Shown here: one piece after another, positions 35,107 to 41,946 of the stretch
Layout: the number at the start of each line of letters is the position of its first letter
How positions within the stretch are numbered: the first letter of the stretch is position 1
Source: Rothia koreensis
GTDB taxonomy: Bacteria; Actinomycetota; Actinomycetes; Actinomycetales; Micrococcaceae
DNA length: 41,946 bases
Reading direction: 5' to 3'
NCBI RefSeq assembly: GCF_004136575.1
Contig: NZ_NOIQ01000020.1
Span: forward strand, 1-41,946
Notes under the pieces: model-generated
Told to the model about the DNA's origin: nothing
Databases searched by the model: none
The model's input: only the letters and a program-made list of their open reading frames with translations
Program-made: the position numbers and the translations under genes

Positions 35107-35177
35107 AGCCGCAAGATATCGCCAGGTTTCCGGCCCGGAGACAGGCATGCCGCGGCGAGGTGTGATGAACTGGTGCC

Positions 35178-36044
35178 ATGAGTGCTTCTTCGAGCTGCAT
35201 GTCCTCGTCACCCGTGCCGGAATCGCACGCGTGGGTTCGAACGAGCGCCCACACGGCATTCCTGACCGTCGACAACCCCAGCGCCATGACCCTGGAAGGG
35301 ACCAATACTTACGTCATCGGCGACCTGGGCGAGTCCTTCCCGCCCGAACCAGGGGCACCCAAGCCGCGTGCCGTCGTCGTCGATCCGGGGCCCGCCGACC
35401 AGGGCCATGCCGAAGCGATTGCGGCGGCGGTCGACGTCGCTCTCATCGTCGTGACGCACTGGCACCAGGACCACGTCGGAAACGTTCCTGCGCTCCACGA
35501 CCTGACCGGGGCCCCCGTCCGCGCCTGGGACCGGGAACTGTGCATCGGGGCCGGTCGACTCCAGGACGAGGAAGTCCTCAAAGACGTTTCCGTGGAAATC
35601 AGCGTCTGGCACTCGCCCGGGCACACCGCGGATTCGATCTGCCTGAGCATTTTCGACGACGGCATGATCCTCACCGGCGACACCATCCTCGGCCGCGGGA
35701 CCACCATGCTCGATTACCCGGACGGCGACCTGGAGGACTACCTGGACACACTGCGCGTGTTCAAGGACGAACCCGGTTTCACGGTCCTCCCCGCCCACGG
35801 GCCCCACGGCGAATTCCTCGAGGAAGCCTGCGAGCGCCTCCTGGACCATAGGCTCAACCGCATCCATGATCTCCGCAGGCGCCTCAAGGCGTCCGACGAC
35901 GACCTGGGCCCCTCGGCCTCGAGCCTGGCGGAGGACATCTACGCCGACGTCCCGGAAGAGGTGCGCGGGCCCGCGGTCAAGACGCTCAAGGCGCAGCTCG
36001 CCTATCTCATGGACATCGGCGAGATCGCCGGATTCACCGACTGA
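35178..36044 (+). CDS. metallo-beta-lactamase fold hydrolase
   Basis: A 288-residue MBL-fold protein with the zinc motif T93-H94-W-H96-Q-D98-H99, further ligands H149 (SPGHT) and D168 (TGDT), and the late AHGPHG. The domain is of the glyoxalase II/LACTB2 type, with a C-terminal helical tail (about 220-288). Its substrate is likely a thioester or ester, but is not readable. The start is uncertain: ATG at 35178 has only a weak upstream purine run, and GTG at 35214 is the alternative. Its 3' end overlaps the converging yhhQ gene by 11 bases. Confidence 0.82.
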   Translation: MSASSSCMSSSPVPESHAWVRTSAHTAFLTVDNPSAMTLEGTNTYVIGDLGESFPPEPGAPKPRAVVVDPGPADQGHAEAIAAAVDVALIVVTHWHQDHVGNVPALHDLTGAPVRAWDRELCIGAGRLQDEEVLKDVSVEISVWHSPGHTADSICLSIFDDGMILTGDTILGRGTTMLDYPDGDLEDYLDTLRVFKDEPGFTVLPAHGPHGEFLEEACERLLDHRLNRIHDLRRRLKASDDDLGPSASSLAEDIYADVPEEVRGPAVKTLKAQLAYLMDIGEIAGFTD

Positions 36045-36783
36045 CGGCGCCGGGGTACGTGGGTTCGTGCCTCTTGAACCACCCGATGGTCGGGTACGTG
36101 ATCGGCAGCAGGACGACCTCGATCAGGCACTTGTAGAAGTAGCCGACCACCACATAGTTGGCGAAGTCGCCGAACTGCTGGATGCCGAGGATCGGCGCCG
36201 CGATCGTGCAGAAGATCAGGGTGTCGGCGAACTCGCCCACGAGGGTCGAACCGATGAGCCTGACCCACATGAACCGCTCGCGGGTCCATTTCTTGATGAG
36301 GGCCATGATCCATGCGTTGAGGAGCTGGCCGACGAGGAATCCGAGCAACGATCCGCCGATGATCCTGGGGACCGGACCGAGAACCGTTTCGAAGGCCGTC
36401 TGGTTCTCGTAGAAGTCCGCCGAGGGCAGCATGATCGTGATCCAGAAGCTCAGGGAAGCGAAGGCCCCGGCGCAGAAACTGGAGATGATGGCTCGGCGTG
36501 CGGCTTTGAACCCGTAGACCTCGGTCACGACGTCGCCCAGAACGTACGCGAGCGGAAAGAGGAAGAATCCTCCGTCGGTCAGAATCGGTCCGAAGGCGAC
36601 GCCTTTGGTGGCACCGATGTTCGAGAGGATCAGGAGCACACAGTAGAGCGCCAGGAGTAGGTCGAAGTATGTTTTCGGACGCCTCGCGTACGTCGGCCCG
36701 TTCGGCGCACCGGGTGTCAGGTCATGGCCGGGTGCGCCGGGGGTTCCGGGCCCTGTGGGGGTGGAGTGCATTGTGGTCACCAA
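36034..36783 (-). CDS. yhhQ: queuosine precursor transporter, YhhQ/VUT family
   Basis: A 249-residue inner-membrane protein (DUF165/VUT) with about six helices; family landmarks are LLALYCVLLILSNIGATKG, GDVVTEVYGFKAARR, and FIGxGSLVGExxDT-like text (IGSTLVGEFADTLIF). These proteins import preQ0/preQ1 for queuosine in tRNA. The N-terminus carries a proline/glycine-rich lead (about 1-32). Start is either the GTG at 36783 or the ATG four codons on. I looked for a preQ1 riboswitch in the leader and did not find one. It diverges from pdxK. Confidence 0.9.
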   Translation of the reverse strand: MVTTMHSTPTGPGTPGAPGHDLTPGAPNGPTYARRPKTYFDLLLALYCVLLILSNIGATKGVAFGPILTDGGFFLFPLAYVLGDVVTEVYGFKAARRAIISSFCAGAFASLSFWITIMLPSADFYENQTAFETVLGPVPRIIGGSLLGFLVGQLLNAWIMALIKKWTRERFMWVRLIGSTLVGEFADTLIFCTIAAPILGIQQFGDFANYVVVGYFYKCLIEVVLLPITYPTIGWFKRHEPTYPGAVSR

Positions 36784-36880
36784 TCTGTATTGACGCGGCT
36801 TCGCCTCAACGAGGGAACCCGTGGTTCGACTGTTCCGATGCGGCGCTGAGCGCCGTCAGGGCCCGTCTGCCACCCGAGCC

Positions 36881-36909
36881 GTGAAAATCTTACCCGGCGG
36901 TTGGATAAT
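36881..36909 (+). promoter_or_regulatory. promoter of pdxK (leaderless)
   Basis: GTGAAA (36881-36886), 17 bases, GATAAT (36904-36909), then six bases to the ATG. Transcription would begin at the start codon. Confidence 0.6.
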
Positions 36910-36915
36910 GAAGGT

Positions 36916-37731
36916 ATGACTACAACTTCTCAGACTCCCGTTGCCATGACCATTGCAGGTTCCGAGGCCACGGGCGGTGCGGGCGCCTTGGCAGACATCA
37001 AGACGTTCCAGGCGCTCGGGGTCTACGGGTGCCTTTCGCTGACGTGCATCGTTTCCTTCGATCCGAAGAACGATTGGGGCCACCGTGTCCTCCCGATCGA
37101 CCAGCAGACGCTGGCGGACCAGCTCGAGGTCAACACGACCGCGTACGACCTGGACGCGGTCAAAATCGGGATGCTCGGTTCTCCCGACACGATCGAGACC
37201 GTGTCCGCAACGCTGCGCCAACAGAGCCCGAAGAACATCGTGCTGGACCCGGTGCTGATCTGCAAGGGTCAGGAACCGGGTGCCGCTCTGGACACGGACA
37301 AGGCTCTGACCTCGAAGATTCTTCCGCTGGCGGATTTCGTGACGCCCAATCACTTCGAGTCTCTCTCCCTGTCTGGGATGGATCAGATCGACGACGTCGC
37401 CGATCTCGAAGAGGCCGCGCGGCGGATTCACGAGCGATCGGGGGCGGCGGTGCTGGCCAAGGGCGGGGTCCGCATCGCGGGGCCGGACGCCGTCGACGTC
37501 TTCCATGACGGCGAGACCACGGAAATTCTTTCCTCCCCCAAGATCGGTGAGGTCGCTGTGGCCGGGGCGGGTTGCTCTCTGGCCGCCGCCGTCACGGCCG
37601 AACTCGCCAAGGGGGCGACGCCGCTCCAGGCAGCCCGCAACGCCAAGGCATTCGTGACCCGAGGTATCGAGGCCCGCATCAGCTCCCATGCACCTTTCGA
37701 CACGCTGAAGCAGGTCAACGAGGCGTCCTGA
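36916..37731 (+). CDS. pdxK: pyridoxal/hydroxymethylpyrimidine kinase, PdxK-ThiD type
   Basis: A 271-residue ribokinase-family enzyme. The N-terminus reads TIAGSEATGGAGALADIKTFQALGVYGCLSLTCIV, with a later FDPKNDWGHRVLPID that matches the ThiD-like pyridoxal kinases of Gram-positive bacteria better than true ThiD. The C-terminal anion hole is GAGCSLAAA, with the activating Cys in place. It should phosphorylate pyridoxal (vitamin B6 salvage) and perhaps HMP. The ATG at 36916 lies six bases after GATAAT, so the mRNA appears leaderless. A strong hairpin (37736-37788) follows. Confidence 0.85.
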   Translation: MTTTSQTPVAMTIAGSEATGGAGALADIKTFQALGVYGCLSLTCIVSFDPKNDWGHRVLPIDQQTLADQLEVNTTAYDLDAVKIGMLGSPDTIETVSATLRQQSPKNIVLDPVLICKGQEPGAALDTDKALTSKILPLADFVTPNHFESLSLSGMDQIDDVADLEEAARRIHERSGAAVLAKGGVRIAGPDAVDVFHDGETTEILSSPKIGEVAVAGAGCSLAAAVTAELAKGATPLQAARNAKAFVTRGIEARISSHAPFDTLKQVNEAS

Positions 37732-37735
37732 TGCA

Positions 37736-37788
37736 AACGAGCCGCCGGCCCGACCGCTCGTCAGAGCGATGGGGTCCGGCGGCTCGTT
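37736..37788. terminator. bidirectional terminator
   Basis: AACGAGCCGCCGG (37736-37748) pairs with CCGGCGGCTCGTT (37776-37788) and the interior GACCGCTCG/CGAT-region adds a little. It sits between converging pdxK and the TetR gene. Confidence 0.85.
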
Positions 37789-37824
37789 CCGTTCACGGCG
37801 TCCTACCGTTCAGAACGCTCAGGG

Positions 37825-38505
37825 TCAGGAGGCCACGGAGCGCAACCTGGCGCCTTCGTCCCTCAGACGATCCGCATAGGCGGCGACCGGGCGGCCGTCG
37901 ACGTCGAACTGCGCACCGAGACCGAGCTGGATGAACGAGGTCGTGTGCCGGATCCGCTCGTTGCGGGCCTCGTCCTCCTCGTTCTTGCCCCGGTCCGCGG
38001 CCGAGCTGAGCGAGCCGTGCACCAATTGCGCGAGTTCGGTGATGTCCGACGGCGGCAGGTAGCCCTGGTCGATGCACGCGGTCAGTATCCTCGCGAGCAC
38101 CGCCTGGAGCTCTCCCACGTGGTCGCCCAGCTTCGCGAAGGCCTCGGGGGAAAGGACGGACCGCATCGCTGGTCCGGGCGGGAGATGCCTGCGGGACATG
38201 TCCTCGATCTGCATGCGCACGTAGACGGCGAGCTGGTCCACGGGATTCGTGACGCTGGTCAGCTCCGTGCGGAGATCGTTGATGAATCGCTCGGTCTCGT
38301 CCAACGCGTAAGCGACCAGCAGCTCACCCATATCGGCGAAATAGTTGTACACGGCCGTCCGACCGATCCCTGCGTTCTTGGCAACGTGGGTCATGGTCAG
38401 CCCGGTCAGGCCGCGAGTATAAAGGAGCTCACCGAAAGACTTCAGGATCGCATTCTGGGTGTTCTCCCGCTGCGCGGCGTTGGAGGGTGCGGAGATACGA
38501 GGCAT
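37825..38505 (-). CDS. TetR family regulator (leaderless)
   Basis: A 226-residue repressor with the helix-turn-helix at about residues 36-62 (GLTMTHVAKNAGIGRTAVYNYF). The remainder is helical with a conserved-type acidic NEEDEARNERI stretch. On the minus strand TATACT (38517-38512) lies six bases before the ATG and no SD is visible, so translation seems leaderless. No operator palindrome is obvious; targets are unknown. Confidence 0.86.
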   Translation of the reverse strand: MPRISAPSNAAQRENTQNAILKSFGELLYTRGLTGLTMTHVAKNAGIGRTAVYNYFADMGELLVAYALDETERFINDLRTELTSVTNPVDQLAVYVRMQIEDMSRRHLPPGPAMRSVLSPEAFAKLGDHVGELQAVLARILTACIDQGYLPPSDITELAQLVHGSLSSAADRGKNEEDEARNERIRHTTSFIQLGLGAQFDVDGRPVAAYADRLRDEGARLRSVAS

Positions 38506-38596
38506 ATCGACAGTATAGGCCCGGATGTCACCAAATCACGACCCCGAAGGCAAGGTCACAGTGACCTGCCAGTCGGCACTCAGCTTCCGTCGCCCC

Positions 38597-38917
38597 CTAC
38601 TCTCCTGAAGCCCCCGACCCGTCATCCAGATCGAGGATACGCGCGTACATCACGGGCCGGTGCTGCAAGGCGGAACGCAGTGCGCGGTGCACTCCTTCTT
38701 CGAGGTACAGCCGCCCTTCCCACTTGACGACGTGCGGAAAGATGTCGTCGTAGAAGGTGGCTTCCTCGCCGAAAAGGGTCGCCAGATCGAGCATGCGTTG
38801 CGTCGTCGTCAGCTGGTCCAGCCGAACCTGACACGGGGCGAGCGTCGCCCACTCTCGTCGACCCTTGAACGAATGCTCAGGATACGGCCGAGTCTCGCCC
38901 ACCGCCTTGAAGATCAT
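38597..38917 (-). CDS. conserved small actinobacterial protein, function unknown
   Basis: A 106-residue protein beginning MIFKAVGETRPYP, with LDQLTTTQRMLDLATLF and DIFPHVVKWEGRLYLEEGVHRALRSALQ. I recall this type as a widespread unknown in actinobacteria; the arrangement loosely resembles ParB-like partner proteins but I do not assign a function. The ATG at 38917 fits the conserved start; TACCAT lies six bases before it. A longer frame upstream is rejected because it enters the promoter region. Confidence 0.75.
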   Translation of the reverse strand: MIFKAVGETRPYPEHSFKGRREWATLAPCQVRLDQLTTTQRMLDLATLFGEEATFYDDIFPHVVKWEGRLYLEEGVHRALRSALQHRPVMYARILDLDDGSGASGE

Positions 38918-39241
38918 GGGTCCATGGTAATAGCCGATAGTGTGCGATGCGTTACTTTTTTTGCTCGACCCGCCGAAGTCGTTCCTTGTCGTGCCGGGAT
39001 TTGCACCCTGCGCGCCATATGCACCCGGCGGAATATCCGAATGGTATCGGCCCCTCACGCTCCGGCTGGAACGCGTAAATTGTAATTACGGACTTGCCTC
39101 AGGACCTTCGTGCTCGACGCCCCCCTGAAGGCTTTCGGCACAGCAAAGACGCCGCCCGTTCGCCATCTCCAAGGATCGCGAGCGGGCGGCGTCATGCGTC
39201 ACCACGCAGGGACCGAACCCGATCTCGGGCTCGGGGCCCAG
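38918..39241. other. intergenic region
   Basis: No gene is supported in these 324 bases. It contains a T7 run (38956-38962 region), an imperfect inverted repeat CGTAAATTGTAATTACG (about 39075-39091) that may be an operator for the small gene, and the terminator at 39148-39193. Confidence 0.6.
39148..39193 (-). terminator. terminator of the TetR-DHA2 operon
   Basis: GACGCCGCCCG (39148-39158) pairs with CGGGCGGCGTC (39183-39193). On the minus strand the stem is followed by TTT, so it ends the efflux operon. Confidence 0.85.
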
Positions 39242-41152
39242 CTACTTCCGGTTGATCTGCATCATGGAACCGGTCTCAGGGAGAGGGAATTCGCCGGTTC
39301 GCGGACGCGCCTCTTCCTCCGACTGCTCGGCTCCCGCAGCACGGTGGCGAGGACCGGAGGTCTCCGACTCCTGCCCTTCCGCGGTCTCCGACGTCTGGGC
39401 AACTGAAGTCTCCGACTCCTGGGCGTCCGAGGCGGCCTGCTCGGAGGTCGACGGCTCGGTGTCGCCCGCGTCGTCGGCGCCCTCTTCGGAGATCTCACTC
39501 GTATGGCCCGAGTCCGCGACGCTGGTGGCCAGCGCCTTTTCGCGGATGAACAGCAGGACCAGCGCGGCGAGGATGCCCAACGGTGCGATCCACAGGAAGA
39601 TCGGAACCAGAGCGTCGTTGTACGCGCCGATCACGACGTCCTTGATCGGGGCGGGCAGCTTCTCCACGAGGCCGGGGGTCAGCGAATTGGACCCGCCGCT
39701 GCCGGTGGCCGCCATCGCCTGAGGCGGCATGCGGTCCTGCAGGAAGTCCTTGAGGCGGGAGGTGAACAGGCCGCCGACCAGGGCGGACCCCATGGTCGCG
39801 CCGACCTGGCGGAAGAAGTTGTTCGCCGCCGTCGCCGTTCCGACCATGCTGATCGGGAAGGAGTTCTGGACGATCAGGGTCAGCAGCTGCATCGACATAC
39901 CCAGACCCAGACCGATGACCGCCAGGCAGATGCAGATGATGTAAGCCGGGGTATCGACCTCCAGGTGGGAGAGGAGGAACAGCCCGAGGGCGAGCAGTAC
40001 AGAACCCACGACGGTGAAGATCTTGTACCGACCGATCCGGGCCACAACGAATCCGACCGTGATCGACGTGATGAGCAGCATGCCCATCATCGGGATCATG
40101 AGCAGTCCCGCCTGGGTCGCGTCGACCCCGAGGACCATCTGCATGTAGGTCGGCATGTAACCGACGGCACCGAACATGCCGATGCCCATGCACAGGTTGG
40201 CAATCGTGGCCAGGTTGAAGTTGCGATCCTTGAACAGGGCCAGCGGCATGACCGGTTCGGTCACCTTGGCTTCGATCGGGATGAAGATGGCCACGCAGAT
40301 GACAACCGCGATCAGCAGGCCAATGATGGTCGGCGAATCCCAGTCGTACTGGTTGCCGCCCCAGGTCATCGCAAGCACGAGGCATGCGGTCGCCGCACCG
40401 AGGAAGGCCATGCCGAAGATGTCGATCTTTCGACGTTCGGCGTCGTCTTCCTTGTTGGTGTGGGGAATGAGGAAGATCGCTGCCAAGAGCGCAAGAACGG
40501 CGAGCGGAATGTTCATCCAGAAGGCCCAGCGCCAGCCGGGCCCTTCGGTCAGCCAACCGCCGAGCAGCGGACCGGCGACCGAGGAGAACGCGAAGACGCC
40601 CATCAGGGCGCCCATGTACTTTCCGCGCTCACGGGCGGGAATCACGTCCGCGATCACGGACTGGGACAGAATCATGAGTCCGCCACCGCCGAGCCCCTGG
40701 AGGCCACGGGCGATGATGAGGGTCGTCATGTCCTGGGCGACGGCGCCCGTCACGGACCCCGCAGCGAAGGCGATGATCGCGAAGATCAACAAGGGCTTGC
40801 GACCCCAGAGGTCGCCCAGCTTGCCGTAGGCCGGCATCATGATGGTCGAAACCATGATGAACGCGGTGATGACCCAGCTCATGTGCTCGACGCCGTTCAG
40901 CTCACCGACGATGGTCGGCAGCGACGGCGAGAGAACCGTCTGGTTCAGCGAGGACATCAACATGATGATCATCAGGCCGATGAACAGCAGAAGGACATTG
41001 GTGTTGGGGGTGGGGCGACCGAATCCGCCCTTCTGGGCCGAGTGAGCAGATGAAATCTCCCCGGTTGCGGGCGAGGCCGGATCGGTCTGCGCCGCTCCGG
41101 TGCCGCTCTTGCCACCCCCGACGGCGTGACGCGGTGTGTAGGTGGTGCTCAA
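39242..41152 (-). CDS. MFS drug efflux pump, DHA2 (EmrB/QacA) family
   Basis: A 636-residue proton-driven exporter with 14 predicted helices, the DHA2 hallmark. The text GYGKLGDLWGRKPLL, RGLQGLGGGGLMILSQSVIADVIPARERGKYMG and GPLLGGWLTEGPGWRWAFWMNIPLA (motif C) is diagnostic. The last ~90 residues are acidic with repeated SET and QESET units, disordered and cytoplasmic. The start is TTG at 41152, overlapping the TetR stop (TTGA) with AAGGAG six bases before it, so the pair is translationally coupled. TetR relief should induce export. Confidence 0.94.
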   Translation of the reverse strand: MSTTYTPRHAVGGGKSGTGAAQTDPASPATGEISSAHSAQKGGFGRPTPNTNVLLLFIGLMIIMLMSSLNQTVLSPSLPTIVGELNGVEHMSWVITAFIMVSTIMMPAYGKLGDLWGRKPLLIFAIIAFAAGSVTGAVAQDMTTLIIARGLQGLGGGGLMILSQSVIADVIPARERGKYMGALMGVFAFSSVAGPLLGGWLTEGPGWRWAFWMNIPLAVLALLAAIFLIPHTNKEDDAERRKIDIFGMAFLGAATACLVLAMTWGGNQYDWDSPTIIGLLIAVVICVAIFIPIEAKVTEPVMPLALFKDRNFNLATIANLCMGIGMFGAVGYMPTYMQMVLGVDATQAGLLMIPMMGMLLITSITVGFVVARIGRYKIFTVVGSVLLALGLFLLSHLEVDTPAYIICICLAVIGLGLGMSMQLLTLIVQNSFPISMVGTATAANNFFRQVGATMGSALVGGLFTSRLKDFLQDRMPPQAMAATGSGGSNSLTPGLVEKLPAPIKDVVIGAYNDALVPIFLWIAPLGILAALVLLFIREKALATSVADSGHTSEISEEGADDAGDTEPSTSEQAASDAQESETSVAQTSETAEGQESETSGPRHRAAGAEQSEEEARPRTGEFPLPETGSMMQINRK

Positions 41153-41799
41153 CGAGGCTCCTTGATCATGGTGGAGAACAGTGTGACGGTGCGATTGATG
41201 GATGCGGCAAACTCATCCCGGGAGGCTCGGGCGCCGTAGTCGACGTAACGGAGAACAGCGGTGGCCATCAGGACGATCGCTCGAATGCGCTCTTCCTGCT
41301 CGGGTTCCGGCTCGCTGTTCTCGTCTTCACGAAGCACGAAACGGCCGGATTCCTGGTACACGGCCCAGTCCATGGCGAGCAGGAAGTCCTTGAGCTCCTG
41401 CTCGCACCGAAGCATGTGGATCTTCATGCGTTGCCGCATGTGGTCCCGATCCTCGGTGAGCTCGTTCATGATCCCCTTGATGTCGCTCGCGAACGAGTCG
41501 TACAGGACCCTGGCGAGGAGCCGGGCCGCCTGCGCGAGCAGTCCGCCCGACTCGTCCTCCTGGACCTGAGCCAACATGTCTTCGGTCATCTGAGGGGGAC
41601 GCAGCCCCATGACGGCGTCTTCCTTGGTCGCGAAGTAGTTGAAGAACGTTCGCGGCGAGACACCGGCTTTCTCCGCGATGAGTTCCGCGGTGGTCTGCCT
41701 GATTCCGCGTTCCGACGCGAGTTCACGCGCGGCCGCGTGGATCGAGTCCCACGTCCGCGCCCGACGTCGTTCGCGAAGGGATGGTTCTGTGGTTTGCAC
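41149..41799 (-). CDS. TetR family repressor of the efflux operon
   Basis: A 216-residue regulator with the helix-turn-helix at about residues 28-52 (TTAELIAEKAGVSPRTFFNYFATKED). The GTG at 41799 is chosen since an upstream ATG is out of frame. The strong palindrome at 41804-41831 lies right before it, so it should repress itself and the coupled pump. The ligand is unknown; pumps of this kind usually export several drugs. Confidence 0.92.
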   Translation of the reverse strand: MQTTEPSLRERRRARTWDSIHAAARELASERGIRQTTAELIAEKAGVSPRTFFNYFATKEDAVMGLRPPQMTEDMLAQVQEDESGGLLAQAARLLARVLYDSFASDIKGIMNELTEDRDHMRQRMKIHMLRCEQELKDFLLAMDWAVYQESGRFVLREDENSEPEPEQEERIRAIVLMATAVLRYVDYGARASRDEFAASINRTVTLFSTMIKEPR

Positions 41800-41803
41800 C
41801 CAT

Positions 41804-41831
41804 GCATCTTATGCAGTTCTGCAAAAGATGC
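41804..41831. promoter_or_regulatory. TetR operator of the efflux operon
   Basis: GCATCTTATGCAG-TT-CTGCAAAAGATGC is an inverted repeat with 12 of 13 arm positions matched, centred on TGCAGTTCTGCA. It ends four bases before the TetR start codon. A partly overlapping repeat TGCAGTT...AACTGCA adds a possible second site. Confidence 0.78.
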
Positions 41832-41860
41832 ACAACTGCACTTTTTGTGGCTTTGGTCTC

Positions 41861-41879
41861 TAAGGATAGCCTAACTATG
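41861..41879. promoter_or_regulatory. DtxR/IdeR-like iron box
   Basis: The 19-mer TAAGGATAGCCTAACTATG matches the classical iron-box consensus TTAGGTTAGCCTAACCTAA at 13 positions, including the uninterrupted core TAGCCTAAC. It lies between the efflux operon and the window edge and probably controls an iron-uptake gene to the right. 41880-41946 shows no start codon with ribosome site. Confidence 0.55.
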
Positions 41880-41946
41880 TAAATGGGCGCGGTGGGCGGT
41901 CTTTCGCGCAAGCGGCCGGGGGGTCGGAGGGGGTTCAGTGACGAGG

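Noticed and set aside
36784-36900. preQ1 riboswitch ahead of yhhQ
   Set aside because: No arrangement of a C-rich loop and A-rich tail of class I, nor the class II layout, could be found on the minus strand.
39105-39135. Possible 6C RNA motif (run of C7 in a CCTTC/GAAGG hairpin)
   Set aside because: Only one weak stem with a C-rich loop is present; the known motif needs two.
39503-41053. Long plus-strand frame opposite the DHA2 pump
   Set aside because: Composition is H-, D-, R- and Q-rich and follows the codon pattern of the pump on the other strand.
1-41946. CRISPR arrays, insertion sequences, prophage or integrative elements
   Set aside because: No regularly spaced repeats, transposase, integrase or phage structural genes were seen; gene order looks chromosomal throughout.

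Overview
The window reads as an ordinary chromosomal segment of a high-GC Gram-positive bacterium, most likely order Micrococcales (Micrococcaceae-like). The basis is high GC with C/G-ending codons, many GTG/TTG starts, TANNNT -10 boxes, several apparently leaderless genes, a short 4.5S-type SRP RNA, the order dnaX-recR-aspartokinase, and a purS-purQ-purL operon. I see no phage, transposase, CRISPR array or integrase. The family assignment is inference.

Layout. 1-6700: acyl-CoA thioesterase and acyl-CoA ligase, a BrnQ amino-acid carrier, an NAD(P)-binding protein and a HerA/DUF853 ATPase. Each of the two convergent gene pairs here is separated by a copy of the same ~64-nt element: a -10 box, a 26-nt identical block at the predicted transcription start, and a covarying intrinsic terminator. 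It looks like a two-copy small RNA family and is the best candidate for something undescribed. 6700-9600: a tiny membrane protein, a gene-poor stretch, a NiaP-type transporter, tRNA-Ser(GGA) and the SRP RNA. 9800-16400: dnaX and recR, both with unusually long disordered tails, then aspartokinase and a conserved protein of unknown role. 16600-21400: a secreted deacetylase-like lipoprotein whose codon usage changes sharply mid-gene, then purSQL.

21400-31100: a multi-pass carrier, a CtpE-like P-type ATPase, a beta-glucoside-type PTS EIIBCA with a LicT/BglG antiterminator target (RAT) and a tandem operator-like array, a second thioesterase, an amino-acid permease and a DJ-1/PfpI protein. Two members of a palindromic repeat family flank the PTS gene. 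31200-35100: a TetR gene, divergent from the DJ-1 gene across a palindromic operator, followed by a reductase-like protein, an HSL-type esterase and an MFS pump; this looks like one stress or xenobiotic response module. 35100-38900: metallo-beta-lactamase-fold hydrolase, YhhQ-type queuosine-precursor transporter, PdxK/ThiD kinase, a leaderless TetR gene and a small unknown protein. 39200-41946: a TetR-DHA2 drug-efflux operon with a strong palindromic operator, and at the right edge a DtxR/IdeR-like iron box that probably serves a gene beyond the window.

All functional calls come from recognising motifs and family likeness by eye. No alignment, covariance or database search was run.
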